Positions 44,483 through 53,110 of a DNA stretch of 64,000 nucleotides are shown in pieces. Every line of letters starts with the position of its first letter. The first letter of the stretch is position 1. The stretch is from assembly GCA_963768585.1 (NCBI GenBank), contig CAVYIF010000014.1, forward strand, positions 1-64,000. The letters run 5' to 3'. A model generated the notes under the pieces. That model was not told the DNA's origin and made no database searches. It was given only the letters and a program-made list of their open reading frames with translations. Source of the DNA: CAVUNY01 sp963768585 (GTDB lineage Bacteria > Chloroflexota > Anaerolineae > Anaerolineales > Anaerolineaceae). The translations under genes were made by a program, and so were the position numbers.

Positions 44483-46270
44483 TCAGCCACCATTTTCGGG
44501 CATAATCGATTGCGGTTTTATGGGTGCCCCATTCTTCTTAATTTGAATGGGGCGTACATCCAATAATGGGGGAGAAGGCAATTTTTCAAACTGGGGTAGA
44601 TCTTCCCTGGTGAAGGTCATCATTTCATTGACTGAAATTGGTTCGATTTGTTTTGTTTTGTGAATGATGCGTACAGCCAGGTTCGTTTTCATCACATCCA
44701 GCAGGTGCAGTGCTGCCCGGGCATTAGAATTGTTGGTCTTGCCAATCGATTTGTGATGGCGCAAAACATCATTCAATTCCCTGGAAATTGTACTGGTGAT
44801 TGAAAATCCATCAGATTCTGCCGCGCGAACCATAATTTCGACCAGTTCAGGTATGCTGTAATCCGGAAACTGCAGAGAATGGTTAAATCTGGAGGAAAGA
44901 CCTGGGTTGCTGTCGATAAATGTGCTCATTTCTCCAGGATAACCGGCAGCGATTACCACCAGCCGATTCTGGTATTGATCCATCAGCTTAACCAAAGTGT
45001 CCACTGCTTCCTGACCAAAATCTTGTGAACCCCCCCGGGTAAGGGTATAAGCTTCATCGATGAAGAGGATCCCATCCAGGGCTTCTTTTACCTTTTCCTG
45101 TGTTTTGATAGCCGTTTGCCCCACATAACCTGCGACCAGGTCTGCCCGGGTGACTTCCACAAGATGACCTTTGCGTAGTACGCCTAATTTTTTTAATGCT
45201 TCCCCTGTTATCCGGGCAACACTGGTTTTCCCTGTTCCTGGGTTTCCCAGAAACAGCATGTGGTTGCCATGAGAATCTGGAGTGTAATCTGAATCTTGTG
45301 TGGTTCGGATTTGATCATACTGCAGCCTGGCAAACCGCTGTTTGAGCAGTTCTTTTACCGAATCCAATCCAATCATTTCGTCTAAATTGTGAAAAATGTC
45401 CTCTATCGAATAAGTGTCTGTGGTTAAAAAAGATTGATAATGATCCGGAATATCCACCAATTCGATATTCTGGGATGCGGCTCCGGGATCGGATTGGATC
45501 CTGACCGCTCTTTTACGCTCTAATCCGTCAACCAGGTTGCGCATTTCACCTGCGTTGCCAAAGTTGGTGTCTCTTTGATTGTGCAATCGTTGAATAATCC
45601 GCCGGATTGGTTCTTGAAGAGAATCAGATAAATGTAATTCACGTTGCTCGATAAATTGTAAAAAGATTTCAAATAATTCTACCGGGTCATAATCTGGGAA
45701 CGAAATCACATTTTCTTCCGGAATACGTCTGGCAAGTCCAGGATTTGATTCGCGAAATTTTGCCATCTTTTCCGGATATCCTGCAGCGATGACCACGAAT
45801 CGGCTGCGGTCATTTTCCATCCGCGTGAGCAGTGTATCCAACGCCTCCTGACCATATCCACCCCGCTCCTTTTCCGTTAGCATATAAGCTTCATCCAGAA
45901 AAAGTACGCCATCCAACGCCTGATCCACAACCTGATTGGTTTTGATCCCGGTACCACCGACATATTCTGCAATCAAATCGGAGGCTTTCACCTCTACCAT
46001 GTGTCCCCGGCGCAAAAACCCATTATTATGCAATATTTCACCAAAAAGACGTGCGACCGAGGTTTTACCTGTTCCAGGATTTCCAGTAAACATCATATGC
46101 GCCATGATCGGATCTCGAATACTACCATCGGATAATACTCGGGATTGATTTAACTGCATCCAGGCGGTTATTTCTTTGACCCTGATTTTTACATTTTCTA
46201 AACCGGTAAGCTGATCGAGATCTTGTTCCGCCGATCGACCGGGTTGGCGGATAAAACTGAACCACCCCAT
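44483..46270 (-). CDS. Double AAA+ ATPase, CbxX/CfxQ (SpoVK-like) type
   Basis: 595 residues with two complete AAA+ modules of the CbbX/EccA kind. Walker A is GNPGTGKTS in both (about 63-71 and 342-350), Walker B is GVLFLDEAY (121-129) and GILFIDEAY (400-408). Conserved 'Y-V-G-x-T-x-I-K-T' pore-type loops (EYVGGTGIKT, GYVGQTAIKT) and 'IAAGYP' sensor segments appear in each. Such ATPases remodel protein complexes, as CbbX does with Rubisco and EccA in type VII secretion. No Rubisco or ESX gene is in the window. It is the last gene of a four-gene minus-strand operon and convergent with the SPFH operon. Confidence 0.88.
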   Translation of the reverse strand: MGWFSFIRQPGRSAEQDLDQLTGLENVKIRVKEITAWMQLNQSRVLSDGSIRDPIMAHMMFTGNPGTGKTSVARLFGEILHNNGFLRRGHMVEVKASDLIAEYVGGTGIKTNQVVDQALDGVLFLDEAYMLTEKERGGYGQEALDTLLTRMENDRSRFVVIAAGYPEKMAKFRESNPGLARRIPEENVISFPDYDPVELFEIFLQFIEQRELHLSDSLQEPIRRIIQRLHNQRDTNFGNAGEMRNLVDGLERKRAVRIQSDPGAASQNIELVDIPDHYQSFLTTDTYSIEDIFHNLDEMIGLDSVKELLKQRFARLQYDQIRTTQDSDYTPDSHGNHMLFLGNPGTGKTSVARITGEALKKLGVLRKGHLVEVTRADLVAGYVGQTAIKTQEKVKEALDGILFIDEAYTLTRGGSQDFGQEAVDTLVKLMDQYQNRLVVIAAGYPGEMSTFIDSNPGLSSRFNHSLQFPDYSIPELVEIMVRAAESDGFSITSTISRELNDVLRHHKSIGKTNNSNARAALHLLDVMKTNLAVRIIHKTKQIEPISVNEMMTFTREDLPQFEKLPSPPLLDVRPIQIKKNGAPIKPQSIMPENGG

Positions 46271-46298
46271 TTCTGCAGCAGAATCCAGACTGAGAGAA

Positions 46299-47144
46299 TC
46301 AGCTTGATCGATTTTTGTAGATCCAATCTCGCAGTGCTATGCCTTCCGCTGCCATCCAATCTGAAAGCACCTGCAATTCCTGAAAGTCCAATTCCAACGG
46401 TTTAAACTGATTAACAATTCTTAAATATCGCAGAATTTCGAGGTGGCCCGGTCCATTGATGCTCGCAACGGCATTATTGAAACCATTTTGTCCGCTTTTT
46501 CTGAGAATTGCGGACCTGATTTCTGGAACGGGTATGGTTTGACTGACTTCTGCCAGCGCTTGGTATTGGTCAGCCGAAAATACCAGGATACAAATGTTGG
46601 GATTGCTGGACGGTAACCGCGACCATTCCCCAATAATTCCGGCCATACTGCGTTGATCCCCGAAATATTTCAATGTAGACTCAGCCTGCAAAATGACAAC
46701 AGCGGTTTTATTTCCGTTGCAGTCTCGCATAAAAGCATCGAGTGTTTTTAAAGATTGCAAATCGCCTAACCCGGTCTGGCGTACATCTTTGTTGGTGGAA
46801 TCTCTTTTTTTATATAAGAATCGTTCGTTCAAAGGCCCGGTACCTAATTTATGGGATTGATCTTTGACTTCATACGCGGATCGTGATTCCTTAATATAAT
46901 TTTGAGTTGGCAAAGGCTGGTAAGATTCGTTTTCATTCAGGAAAAAGATGGGACGATGCGGCGCTAGAAAAGTGATCCGGTTATAACCTTTATTCAGCAA
47001 TACTTGATGGATACCTTGTTCAAATGTGATCAATGAATAATTCATAGCACAAAACACATCTTCTACACCGGATCCAAATAATATTAAATACCGGTTGTTT
47101 TTACTTAAATCGATACTTTCCTGAATCCTTTCAACGCCTTCCAT
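46299..47144 (-). CDS. Protein of unknown function, possibly a degenerate AAA+ domain
   Basis: 281 residues, no signal or membrane helix. The start ERIQESIDLSKNNRYLILFG resembles the entry of some large AAA proteins, TAVVILQAE could be a Walker-B-like strand, ICILVFSA a sensor strand and IPVPEIRSAIL the helix after it, but there is no Walker A. This suggests a catalytically dead AAA-like fold, which is inference. The 5' end overlaps the coiled-coil gene by 14 bases and the double AAA gene follows after 28 bases, so a complex with these partners is likely. Confidence 0.6.
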   Translation of the reverse strand: MEGVERIQESIDLSKNNRYLILFGSGVEDVFCAMNYSLITFEQGIHQVLLNKGYNRITFLAPHRPIFFLNENESYQPLPTQNYIKESRSAYEVKDQSHKLGTGPLNERFLYKKRDSTNKDVRQTGLGDLQSLKTLDAFMRDCNGNKTAVVILQAESTLKYFGDQRSMAGIIGEWSRLPSSNPNICILVFSADQYQALAEVSQTIPVPEIRSAILRKSGQNGFNNAVASINGPGHLEILRYLRIVNQFKPLELDFQELQVLSDWMAAEGIALRDWIYKNRSS

Positions 47145-48525
47145 GATTTAATTTATCCTCCAGCAATTCAAGGTCGCTCTTCTTCGTATTTATTGATTGG
47201 TTTATTTTTACGAATTTACTTTCAGTCTCACGCTTAACCTCATGAATATCACTGACATCAATGCCATTTTCTTTGATCGCTGAAAATATCTCAATATTTC
47301 GTTGAAGAAGCTCGTGTTGTGTGACTTGATCAGCATCAAGAGACTGAATATGTATTTTTCCACCTTCGTCCAGGCCAGGATCCGGATCAATACTGACCAA
47401 CACCTCATTTCCCGCAAAATTGCAGGATTTTGCCAGGAATGACTCGCGATAGTCTCCCTTGTCATAATTGGCCTGTTCCAGGAAGAAACCTTGTTCCTCC
47501 AATGACTGCACGATAATTTGAGCCACATTGAAACGCAGTTGTGAAGCCAGAACCACCAACCGGGCCTGGGTCATAAGATCGATTACTTGATTAGATATGT
47601 GATTAACTTTTTCGGCATATTGGGATATTTGGTTTAAGTCAATAAACTTGTCTGCCTGGATACTTTTGATCAATATATCCGCATTATTCATTAACGACTG
47701 GTAACGACCTTCTACCCAATAATCAACGTCAATCATTTCAGGAAGAATATTGCCGTCGGCATCCATCGCATGCACTGATCTGGATGTGTTTAGCGTTTCT
47801 TGCAATTTTTCTGCCTTTTCGAGTAAATTTTGATACTGCATCGCCTGTAAGCTGCGATCCACTTCAAATTGAAAACGGATATTGGATAACTCAATAAATA
47901 TTTGAAATCCAGCAGAAGCAGCTATGTCAAAAAAGCCTCGATTATATCGCTCGATCACCTGGTTCAGGTATTGTCTCTGTAATTCCAAATGGTTTGCAGC
48001 AGCCGCACCAATTTGATAGGTGTCATAGATGTAATCCAAAACATCCTGATCTTTTTGAATCCAATCGAAAGCCTGCTTTTCATATTCCTGCCATCTATTT
48101 TCTATAGAGGAGATTTTCTCTTCCTGCGCCAACCAGAATGCCTGGTATGCATTTTCTTTTTGTTGGATTTGTTGATTGGCAAGTGTCACGAATTGATTGA
48201 TCTGATCTGCGGCATGCGATTGAATTTCACTACGGTCATGATCAAATTCTGATTGCAGTTTGCTTACCTGGGTTTCCACCCAGGAGGAGGCATTATTCTC
48301 AATCCAACTGACCTCATCTTGCAGGTTGACCACTAATTTTTGGAAATTTTGCTCGTTTTGCCTGGTATGTCCGATCATATTCTCGTAAATTGTTTGCTGA
48401 TGATCGGTCTGCTTCTGAGGCGACGATTTTTTCAAATGATATAACCGCAGTTCTTCTTCAGCTTCACGCAGTCTTTTGTATTCTGCTTCTCCTAACCGGA
48501 TAAAAGCTGTTTTATAGGCGCTCAT
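47131..48525 (-). CDS. Long coiled-coil protein of unknown function
   Basis: 464 residues, rich in Gln, Glu, Asn and Lys, without signal or membrane segment. Most of residues 10-180 and 220-330 is predicted coiled coil by eye (AEYKRLREAEEELRLYHLKK; RQNEQNFQKLVVNLQDEV). A short globular piece with KSCNFAGNEVLVSIDPDP lies near the C-terminus. It looks like a filament or scaffold. The start overlaps the end of the radical SAM gene by four bases, and its end overlaps the next gene by 14. No family recognised. Confidence 0.65.
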   Translation of the reverse strand: MSAYKTAFIRLGEAEYKRLREAEEELRLYHLKKSSPQKQTDHQQTIYENMIGHTRQNEQNFQKLVVNLQDEVSWIENNASSWVETQVSKLQSEFDHDRSEIQSHAADQINQFVTLANQQIQQKENAYQAFWLAQEEKISSIENRWQEYEKQAFDWIQKDQDVLDYIYDTYQIGAAAANHLELQRQYLNQVIERYNRGFFDIAASAGFQIFIELSNIRFQFEVDRSLQAMQYQNLLEKAEKLQETLNTSRSVHAMDADGNILPEMIDVDYWVEGRYQSLMNNADILIKSIQADKFIDLNQISQYAEKVNHISNQVIDLMTQARLVVLASQLRFNVAQIIVQSLEEQGFFLEQANYDKGDYRESFLAKSCNFAGNEVLVSIDPDPGLDEGGKIHIQSLDADQVTQHELLQRNIEIFSAIKENGIDVSDIHEVKRETESKFVKINQSINTKKSDLELLEDKLNHGRR

Positions 48526-49163
48526 TGTTCCTCAATTGAATTCGAAAGAACGTTTAAAGGAAAAATTTGTATTGGATCCCTGACCCAATCATTGGGTGGG
48601 ATACCGACTGCCAGGATGTTTCGCTCGCGGATGTGGATTTCCATCTTGCGAGAAATCCAGGAGTCCATACCAGGAAATTTATTTTTCGTTAATTCGATGA
48701 TCCTTTGATTTGAACTACCGGCGAAAGTCAGGCCATCATTCAGCTTTTCGACATAGGGTCCATCGATTAAAACGTCGATTTCATCGAGTAAATCAGCAAT
48801 TTTTCTATTTTCATTCCAACCTAATAAATGCTCGTAACGGAAACCGGTGAAGCAAATCACGTGCAGGTTTTTTATCGAACGAACAATGCGCAGCATGGCA
48901 GCCAATCCTACCGCCTGGAGCATCGGCTCGCCGCCTGAAATTGTGATACCTTCAATCGTCTCATCCTGGAGAAGCTTTTCGGCAGCTTCTCCAGGCGTTA
49001 ATAGGTGTGCTTTTTTGAAAGGTATCCAATCCGGCGCGATGCAGCCTTTGCAGTGAATTGGACAGCCCTGAACCCACAAAGCTGCCCTTAGACCGGGGCC
49101 CAGGGCACGTGTTGATGGACACAAATCTGCGATATTTAAGAATAATTCGTCCATAAAATCCAC
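48522..49163 (-). CDS. Radical SAM 4Fe-4S protein, NrdG-activase-like
   Basis: 213 residues, the compact form seen in glycyl-radical activating enzymes and other single-cluster radical SAM proteins. The cluster motif is CPIHCKGC (Cys-x3-Cys-x2-Cys, about 34-41), followed by the SAM-binding TISGGEPMLQ. No nrdD, pflB or other glycyl-radical enzyme is present, so its substrate may be one of the proteins encoded with it. First gene of a tight operon: radical SAM, coiled coil, unknown, double AAA. It is driven by a consensus promoter about 130 bases upstream. Confidence 0.85.
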   Translation of the reverse strand: MDFMDELFLNIADLCPSTRALGPGLRAALWVQGCPIHCKGCIAPDWIPFKKAHLLTPGEAAEKLLQDETIEGITISGGEPMLQAVGLAAMLRIVRSIKNLHVICFTGFRYEHLLGWNENRKIADLLDEIDVLIDGPYVEKLNDGLTFAGSSNQRIIELTKNKFPGMDSWISRKMEIHIRERNILAVGIPPNDWVRDPIQIFPLNVLSNSIEEQ

Positions 49164-49290
49164 CGGGAGTTCATCAAGTTAGATTTCAAAGTGAATCAAA
49201 AATTACGATCAAATTAGGAGAGGTAGCATAAAAAACCGCATTAGACTCTGACTCCAAACATTCTAGAACAAAATTACTACGTTCCGATTT

Positions 49291-49319
49291 ATTATATAGA
49301 ACATTAGTTCAAATGTCAA
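49291..49319 (-). promoter_or_regulatory. Consensus sigma-70 promoter of the radical SAM operon
   Basis: On the minus strand TTGACA (49319-49314), exactly 17 bases, TATAAT (49296-49291). Both boxes are perfect. A leader of about 120 bases follows before the ATG at 49163. Confidence 0.85.
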
Positions 49320-49338
49320 TGGTGGCTTTAAACAAAAA

Positions 49339-49367
49339 TGTCCAGGATCTGGGTCGCATCCTGGACA
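49339..49367 (-). terminator. Terminator of the peptide-transporter operon
   Basis: TGTCCAGGAT and ATCCTGGACA form a ten-base stem with a nine-base loop; on the minus strand it is followed by TTTTTG. It lies 19 bases after the stop of the CBS-ACT gene. Confidence 0.8.
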
Positions 49368-49385
49368 AAATGTTTACTCGGTCAA

Positions 49386-50051
49386 TTATCCGACTTCACG
49401 GATATCGACGATCACTTGATTCTGATTTTTTTCGATTAATTTTTTTACTTGATCTAGCGTGACGTCAGGGATTTTTACGACTACGTCGTAATAATTTGAA
49501 CGATTAGGTGTGGGGAATGTACCAATCGCCATCACCCCCCAGCCATTATCACCGATGGATGTAATCAGTTTTGCCAGCTCGGAATAATTTTTCTCTTGTG
49601 CTGGCATACGTACCGTCACGCGAATACCAGGTATGGGCAAACTCAACATTTTCTCATACGAACGAAGCAGGTCAACCATTGTAATAATGCCTACGACCAT
49701 TTCGTTATCTATGACAGGTAAGCAGCTAATATCATTTTCAGTAAGCAATTGTGCGGCCAGCTCGATGGTCGCCTCTGAATTGATCGTATGAACCTGTTTT
49801 TTTTTGATCATCACGTTTCTAACTTTTAGATCATTTAATTTGCTGGATATTTCCCATACATCCAGGCTGTCGATATTGTCCAGGCTCATTGCAAAGTGCG
49901 ATTTGGTGATCAGGCCTAACAGCTGCTTTTTATTATCAACCACAGGCAGCTGGTTGACGCCACTTTCTACCATCATCTTACGGGCTTCGGTCATCGCCAC
50001 ATTTTGATCTATCATAACTGGATGATGAGTCATACAATGTCTAACCAGCAT
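49386..50051 (-). CDS. CBS-pair protein with ACT-like C-terminal domain (AcuB-like)
   Basis: 221 residues: two CBS motifs (about 5-60, HCMTHHPVMIDQNVAMTEA; about 75-130, VRNVMIKKKQVHTINSEAT) and a C-terminal ACT-like fold of 80 residues (GIRVTVRMPAQEKNYSELAKLI). This layout is like AcuB. It probably senses an adenine nucleotide and perhaps an amino acid. Its 5' end overlaps the ABC ATPase gene by 11 bases, so it belongs to the peptide transporter operon, which hints at a regulatory link between uptake and cell energy or amino acid state. Confidence 0.83.
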   Translation of the reverse strand: MLVRHCMTHHPVMIDQNVAMTEARKMMVESGVNQLPVVDNKKQLLGLITKSHFAMSLDNIDSLDVWEISSKLNDLKVRNVMIKKKQVHTINSEATIELAAQLLTENDISCLPVIDNEMVVGIITMVDLLRSYEKMLSLPIPGIRVTVRMPAQEKNYSELAKLITSIGDNGWGVMAIGTFPTPNRSNYYDVVVKIPDVTLDQVKKLIEKNQNQVIVDIREVG

Positions 50052-52170
50052 TCTTACCTTCCTTTATTGTGATCACAGGATCTAACGAACGCAAAATTTC
50101 TTCAGGAATATGGCAAAAAATTTGATGCCCATTACCCAAATCCTGCCAGGGTGGTATTTTTTCTTCACAAACCTTTCCCGATTCCGGCAATAAATTTCGT
50201 CGAGGGCAGCGAGTATGGAAGCGACAACCTGTTGGTGGGTTGATTGCGCTGGGCAAATTACCTGTCAATCGGATTCTTTTTTGGTCAGAGCCCAGATCGA
50301 TGACGGGGACAGCAGAAAGTAATGCTTCAGTATATGGGTGGTATGGCGGCGCATAAATCATTTCAGCCGGACCTTTTTCCATCATCTGTCCCAAATACAT
50401 CACAATAATTTCATCCGAAAAATACCGGACAACACTTAAATCGTGTGCGATAAACAATAAGGTCGTGCCGTATTTACTTTGTATTTTCATCAGCAAATTC
50501 AATATAGCAGCTTGTACTGAAACATCCAGAGCGCTAACCGGCTCATCACATAAAATTATTTCTGGATATGTGGCCAATGCACGCGCAATACCCACCCTTT
50601 GTTTCTCGCCACCACTTAATTGATTGGGTAATCGATCATAATAATTTTCACCCATGCGCATACTGGCCAGCAACTTGATAACTTCTCCCCGAATTTCATT
50701 TTTGGGTACAACACCAAATTTGTACATAGATCTGGCGATCTGCTGACCGACGGTATAAGCTGGATTCATGGTCGAATCGGGATTCTGAAAGACCATTTGG
50801 ATTTCTTTAAGCACCTTGCCGCTGCGCTCACTTAAAGGCCCGGATATATCCAACCCCATAAAATCCATTTTGCCGTTCGTGCTCTCTTCCAAACCAATGA
50901 TGGTCTTGATCAACGTGCTTTTTCCACAGCCGGACTCTCCGACGATCCCCAAGGTTTTTCCGGGCACGACATCAAAACTGGCATCCTCTACAGCTTTTAC
51001 ATACTTTTTGGGGTTTAATCCCAAAAGGTCTTTAAGACTGCTGCCCTGTACCTCGTAATATGTTTTTATGTGATTAATTTTCAAAATCGGATCGACCTCA
51101 CTTATTTCAAATTCAGCCATATCCGGTTTGATATCGTCTATATCTTGCGGCTCCCATTCTTCCGGGCGAATCACTTCAGAAAAGTGGCAGCGGGCCATGA
51201 TCCCATCACCCACCGGCCTCAATTCAGGTTTCTGATCGCGGCATAAGTCTTGAACATAATCACAGCGCGGATGAAAGACACATCCCTCCGGCCTGCGATT
51301 TGGAGCAGGTACGCGCCCTGGTATCGGATAAAGCCGGCTGGAAATTTTATCTTCCCCCAATTTGGGTATGGCGCGGATCAAGCCTTGCGTGTAAGGGTGC
51401 TGTGGTGAGTGGAAAATCTTCTGCACATCAGCCAATTCAACCACTTTTCCAGCATACATCACTGCGATACGAGAACATACGCGTGAGACGACACCCAAAT
51501 TATGACTGATGTACATAATGGCTGTGTCAAATTCGACCCGTAACTCATCAATCAAATCCAGAACGGTGGCTTCAACGGTCACGTCCAGCGCTGTCGTAGG
51601 CTCATCCATGATAAGTAAAGCTGGATTGTTCAACAACGACATTGCAATCACTACGCGCTGCTGTTGTCCGCCAGACAATTGGTGTGGAAATCGTTTCATG
51701 ACGTTGATCGGATCCGGCATATGCACGCGCTTTAACATGGTCACGCACTGCTTGAAGGCTTCATTCTGGCTGATCTTCTGATGTACAGTCAAAACTTCCA
51801 TCATCTGGTCACCCATATTCATCGAAGGGTTCAGTGCCTTCATCGGATCCTGATAAACCATGGCGATTTTGTCGCCGCGCAGCCTACGCAATGATTCTCT
51901 GCTTTTGTCGACCAGATCCTGGCCCTGAAAATGAATGGAACCATGTTTTACATAACCATTACTCCCCAGAAAATTAACCACAGACCAGGCAACCGTGCTT
52001 TTGCCGCATCCCGATTCCCCAACGATACCCACGGCTTCACCCTGTTGAATTTCGAAAGATACATCCTGGACTGCCTCCACCTCGCCGCCCCGAACTTTGT
52101 ACGCAATGGATAAGTTCTCTAGTTTGAGCACAGGTGCAGGTTTTCTGGTTTTGAGTGACAAATTTGTCAT
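50041..52170 (-). CDS. Oligopeptide ABC transporter, two ATPases fused in one chain
   Basis: About 709 residues made of two complete ABC units. Unit 1: Walker A GESGCGKST, signature LSGGQQQR, Walker B LLIMDEPTTALD, then an oligo_HPY tail (GCVFHPRC). Unit 2: Walker A GESGCGKST, signature LSGGEKQR, Walker B ILCDEPVSALD, tail (GCRFHTRCP). These are OppD/DppD-like and OppF/DppF-like halves. Each tail has the Cys pairs of the iron-sulfur site seen in DppD. The fusion should pair with the two permeases encoded just upstream. Start set at MTNLSLK (52170), behind GAGGAAG; the next gene downstream overlaps. Confidence 0.92.
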   Translation of the reverse strand: MTNLSLKTRKPAPVLKLENLSIAYKVRGGEVEAVQDVSFEIQQGEAVGIVGESGCGKSTVAWSVVNFLGSNGYVKHGSIHFQGQDLVDKSRESLRRLRGDKIAMVYQDPMKALNPSMNMGDQMMEVLTVHQKISQNEAFKQCVTMLKRVHMPDPINVMKRFPHQLSGGQQQRVVIAMSLLNNPALLIMDEPTTALDVTVEATVLDLIDELRVEFDTAIMYISHNLGVVSRVCSRIAVMYAGKVVELADVQKIFHSPQHPYTQGLIRAIPKLGEDKISSRLYPIPGRVPAPNRRPEGCVFHPRCDYVQDLCRDQKPELRPVGDGIMARCHFSEVIRPEEWEPQDIDDIKPDMAEFEISEVDPILKINHIKTYYEVQGSSLKDLLGLNPKKYVKAVEDASFDVVPGKTLGIVGESGCGKSTLIKTIIGLEESTNGKMDFMGLDISGPLSERSGKVLKEIQMVFQNPDSTMNPAYTVGQQIARSMYKFGVVPKNEIRGEVIKLLASMRMGENYYDRLPNQLSGGEKQRVGIARALATYPEIILCDEPVSALDVSVQAAILNLLMKIQSKYGTTLLFIAHDLSVVRYFSDEIIVMYLGQMMEKGPAEMIYAPPYHPYTEALLSAVPVIDLGSDQKRIRLTGNLPSAINPPTGCRFHTRCPRRNLLPESGKVCEEKIPPWQDLGNGHQIFCHIPEEILRSLDPVITIKEGKNAG

Positions 52171-52177
52171 ATCTTCC

Positions 52178-53095
52178 TCATTTCTGATAGCGGTTAATCT
52201 CTTCATTCAGACCGTCTGCAAACAGGTTTAGACCGATCACCAGGGTAGAGATCGCCAACGCCGGCCAAATTACAGCCAGCTGATTAGAGAAAATGTTACT
52301 GCGAGCTTCATTGATCATGTTTCCCCAATCCGGGTCCGGAGGTGGCAATCCGATCCCCAAAAAACCGAGCGTACCAATTGCAAAAATCGCGTACCCCACA
52401 CGCAGCATCGCATCTACAAACAACGGGCTGTTTACATTGGGCAGTATTTCTTTAAACATAATGTACCAGACGTTTTCGCCACGGGTCTCCGCAGCACGGA
52501 TGTAATCCCGAGTCCGGATATCCATCGCCAGGCTGCGTGCCAGGCGTGCCACGCCTGGGGCGCCGGTTACGGTGATCGCAATAATCACGACCAGGTCCCC
52601 TCGCCCTAAGGCGGCAATCACCACCAGATACAATACAATCACCGGAAATGCGATCAAAGCATCCAGGAACTGCATGATGATCTGATCAACCCAACCTCTC
52701 CGGTACCCGGCATTTAATCCGAGAACCGTACCCAAGATCAGTGAGCCAAAAACGCCCCATAAGGCTACTCCGCCAGGAATCACCCCACCTCCGGGCAAAC
52801 GAGTTTTCAACAAGATCACCTGGGTGCCTGTCATCAGGCGAGATAGAATATCTCTACCCAGATGATCTGTGCCCAGAAAATTCTGAGCATTTGGCGCTAA
52901 ATTTTGGCCAAAATCTGTGGCATTTGGATCAAAAGGCGTCCAAAACAAGGATACCAATCCTAACAAAATCCAAAAGGAGAACATGATCAGGCCAATGGTT
53001 GCGATACGTGATACAAATATCAAGCGGATACTATTCCAAATCCGGTGAATACGGGAAGGACGCGCAGCTCGTTTTAGTATTTGTTGTGAAACCAT
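52178..53095 (-). CDS. Oligopeptide ABC transporter permease, DppC-like
   Basis: 305 residues, about six membrane helices, with the OppC N-terminal motif (FWTPFDPN ... LGTDHLGRDILSRL) and the EAA loop that touches the ATPase (DYIRAAETRGENVWYIMFKEILPN). Compared with the family it has a Gly/Pro-rich insert between the first helix pair (LKTRLPGGGVIPGGVALWG). The gene lies 7 bases before the fused ATPase gene and 15 bases after the DppB-like gene, all on the minus strand. Confidence 0.92.
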   Translation of the reverse strand: MVSQQILKRAARPSRIHRIWNSIRLIFVSRIATIGLIMFSFWILLGLVSLFWTPFDPNATDFGQNLAPNAQNFLGTDHLGRDILSRLMTGTQVILLKTRLPGGGVIPGGVALWGVFGSLILGTVLGLNAGYRRGWVDQIIMQFLDALIAFPVIVLYLVVIAALGRGDLVVIIAITVTGAPGVARLARSLAMDIRTRDYIRAAETRGENVWYIMFKEILPNVNSPLFVDAMLRVGYAIFAIGTLGFLGIGLPPPDPDWGNMINEARSNIFSNQLAVIWPALAISTLVIGLNLFADGLNEEINRYQK

Positions 53096-53110
53096 GAAGA
53101 CTCCTTCCTG

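Noticed and set aside
48522..49163. Naming the radical SAM gene nrdG
   Set aside because: The size and CxxxCxxC motif fit, but there is no nrdD near and the operon context is different, so the name would mislead.
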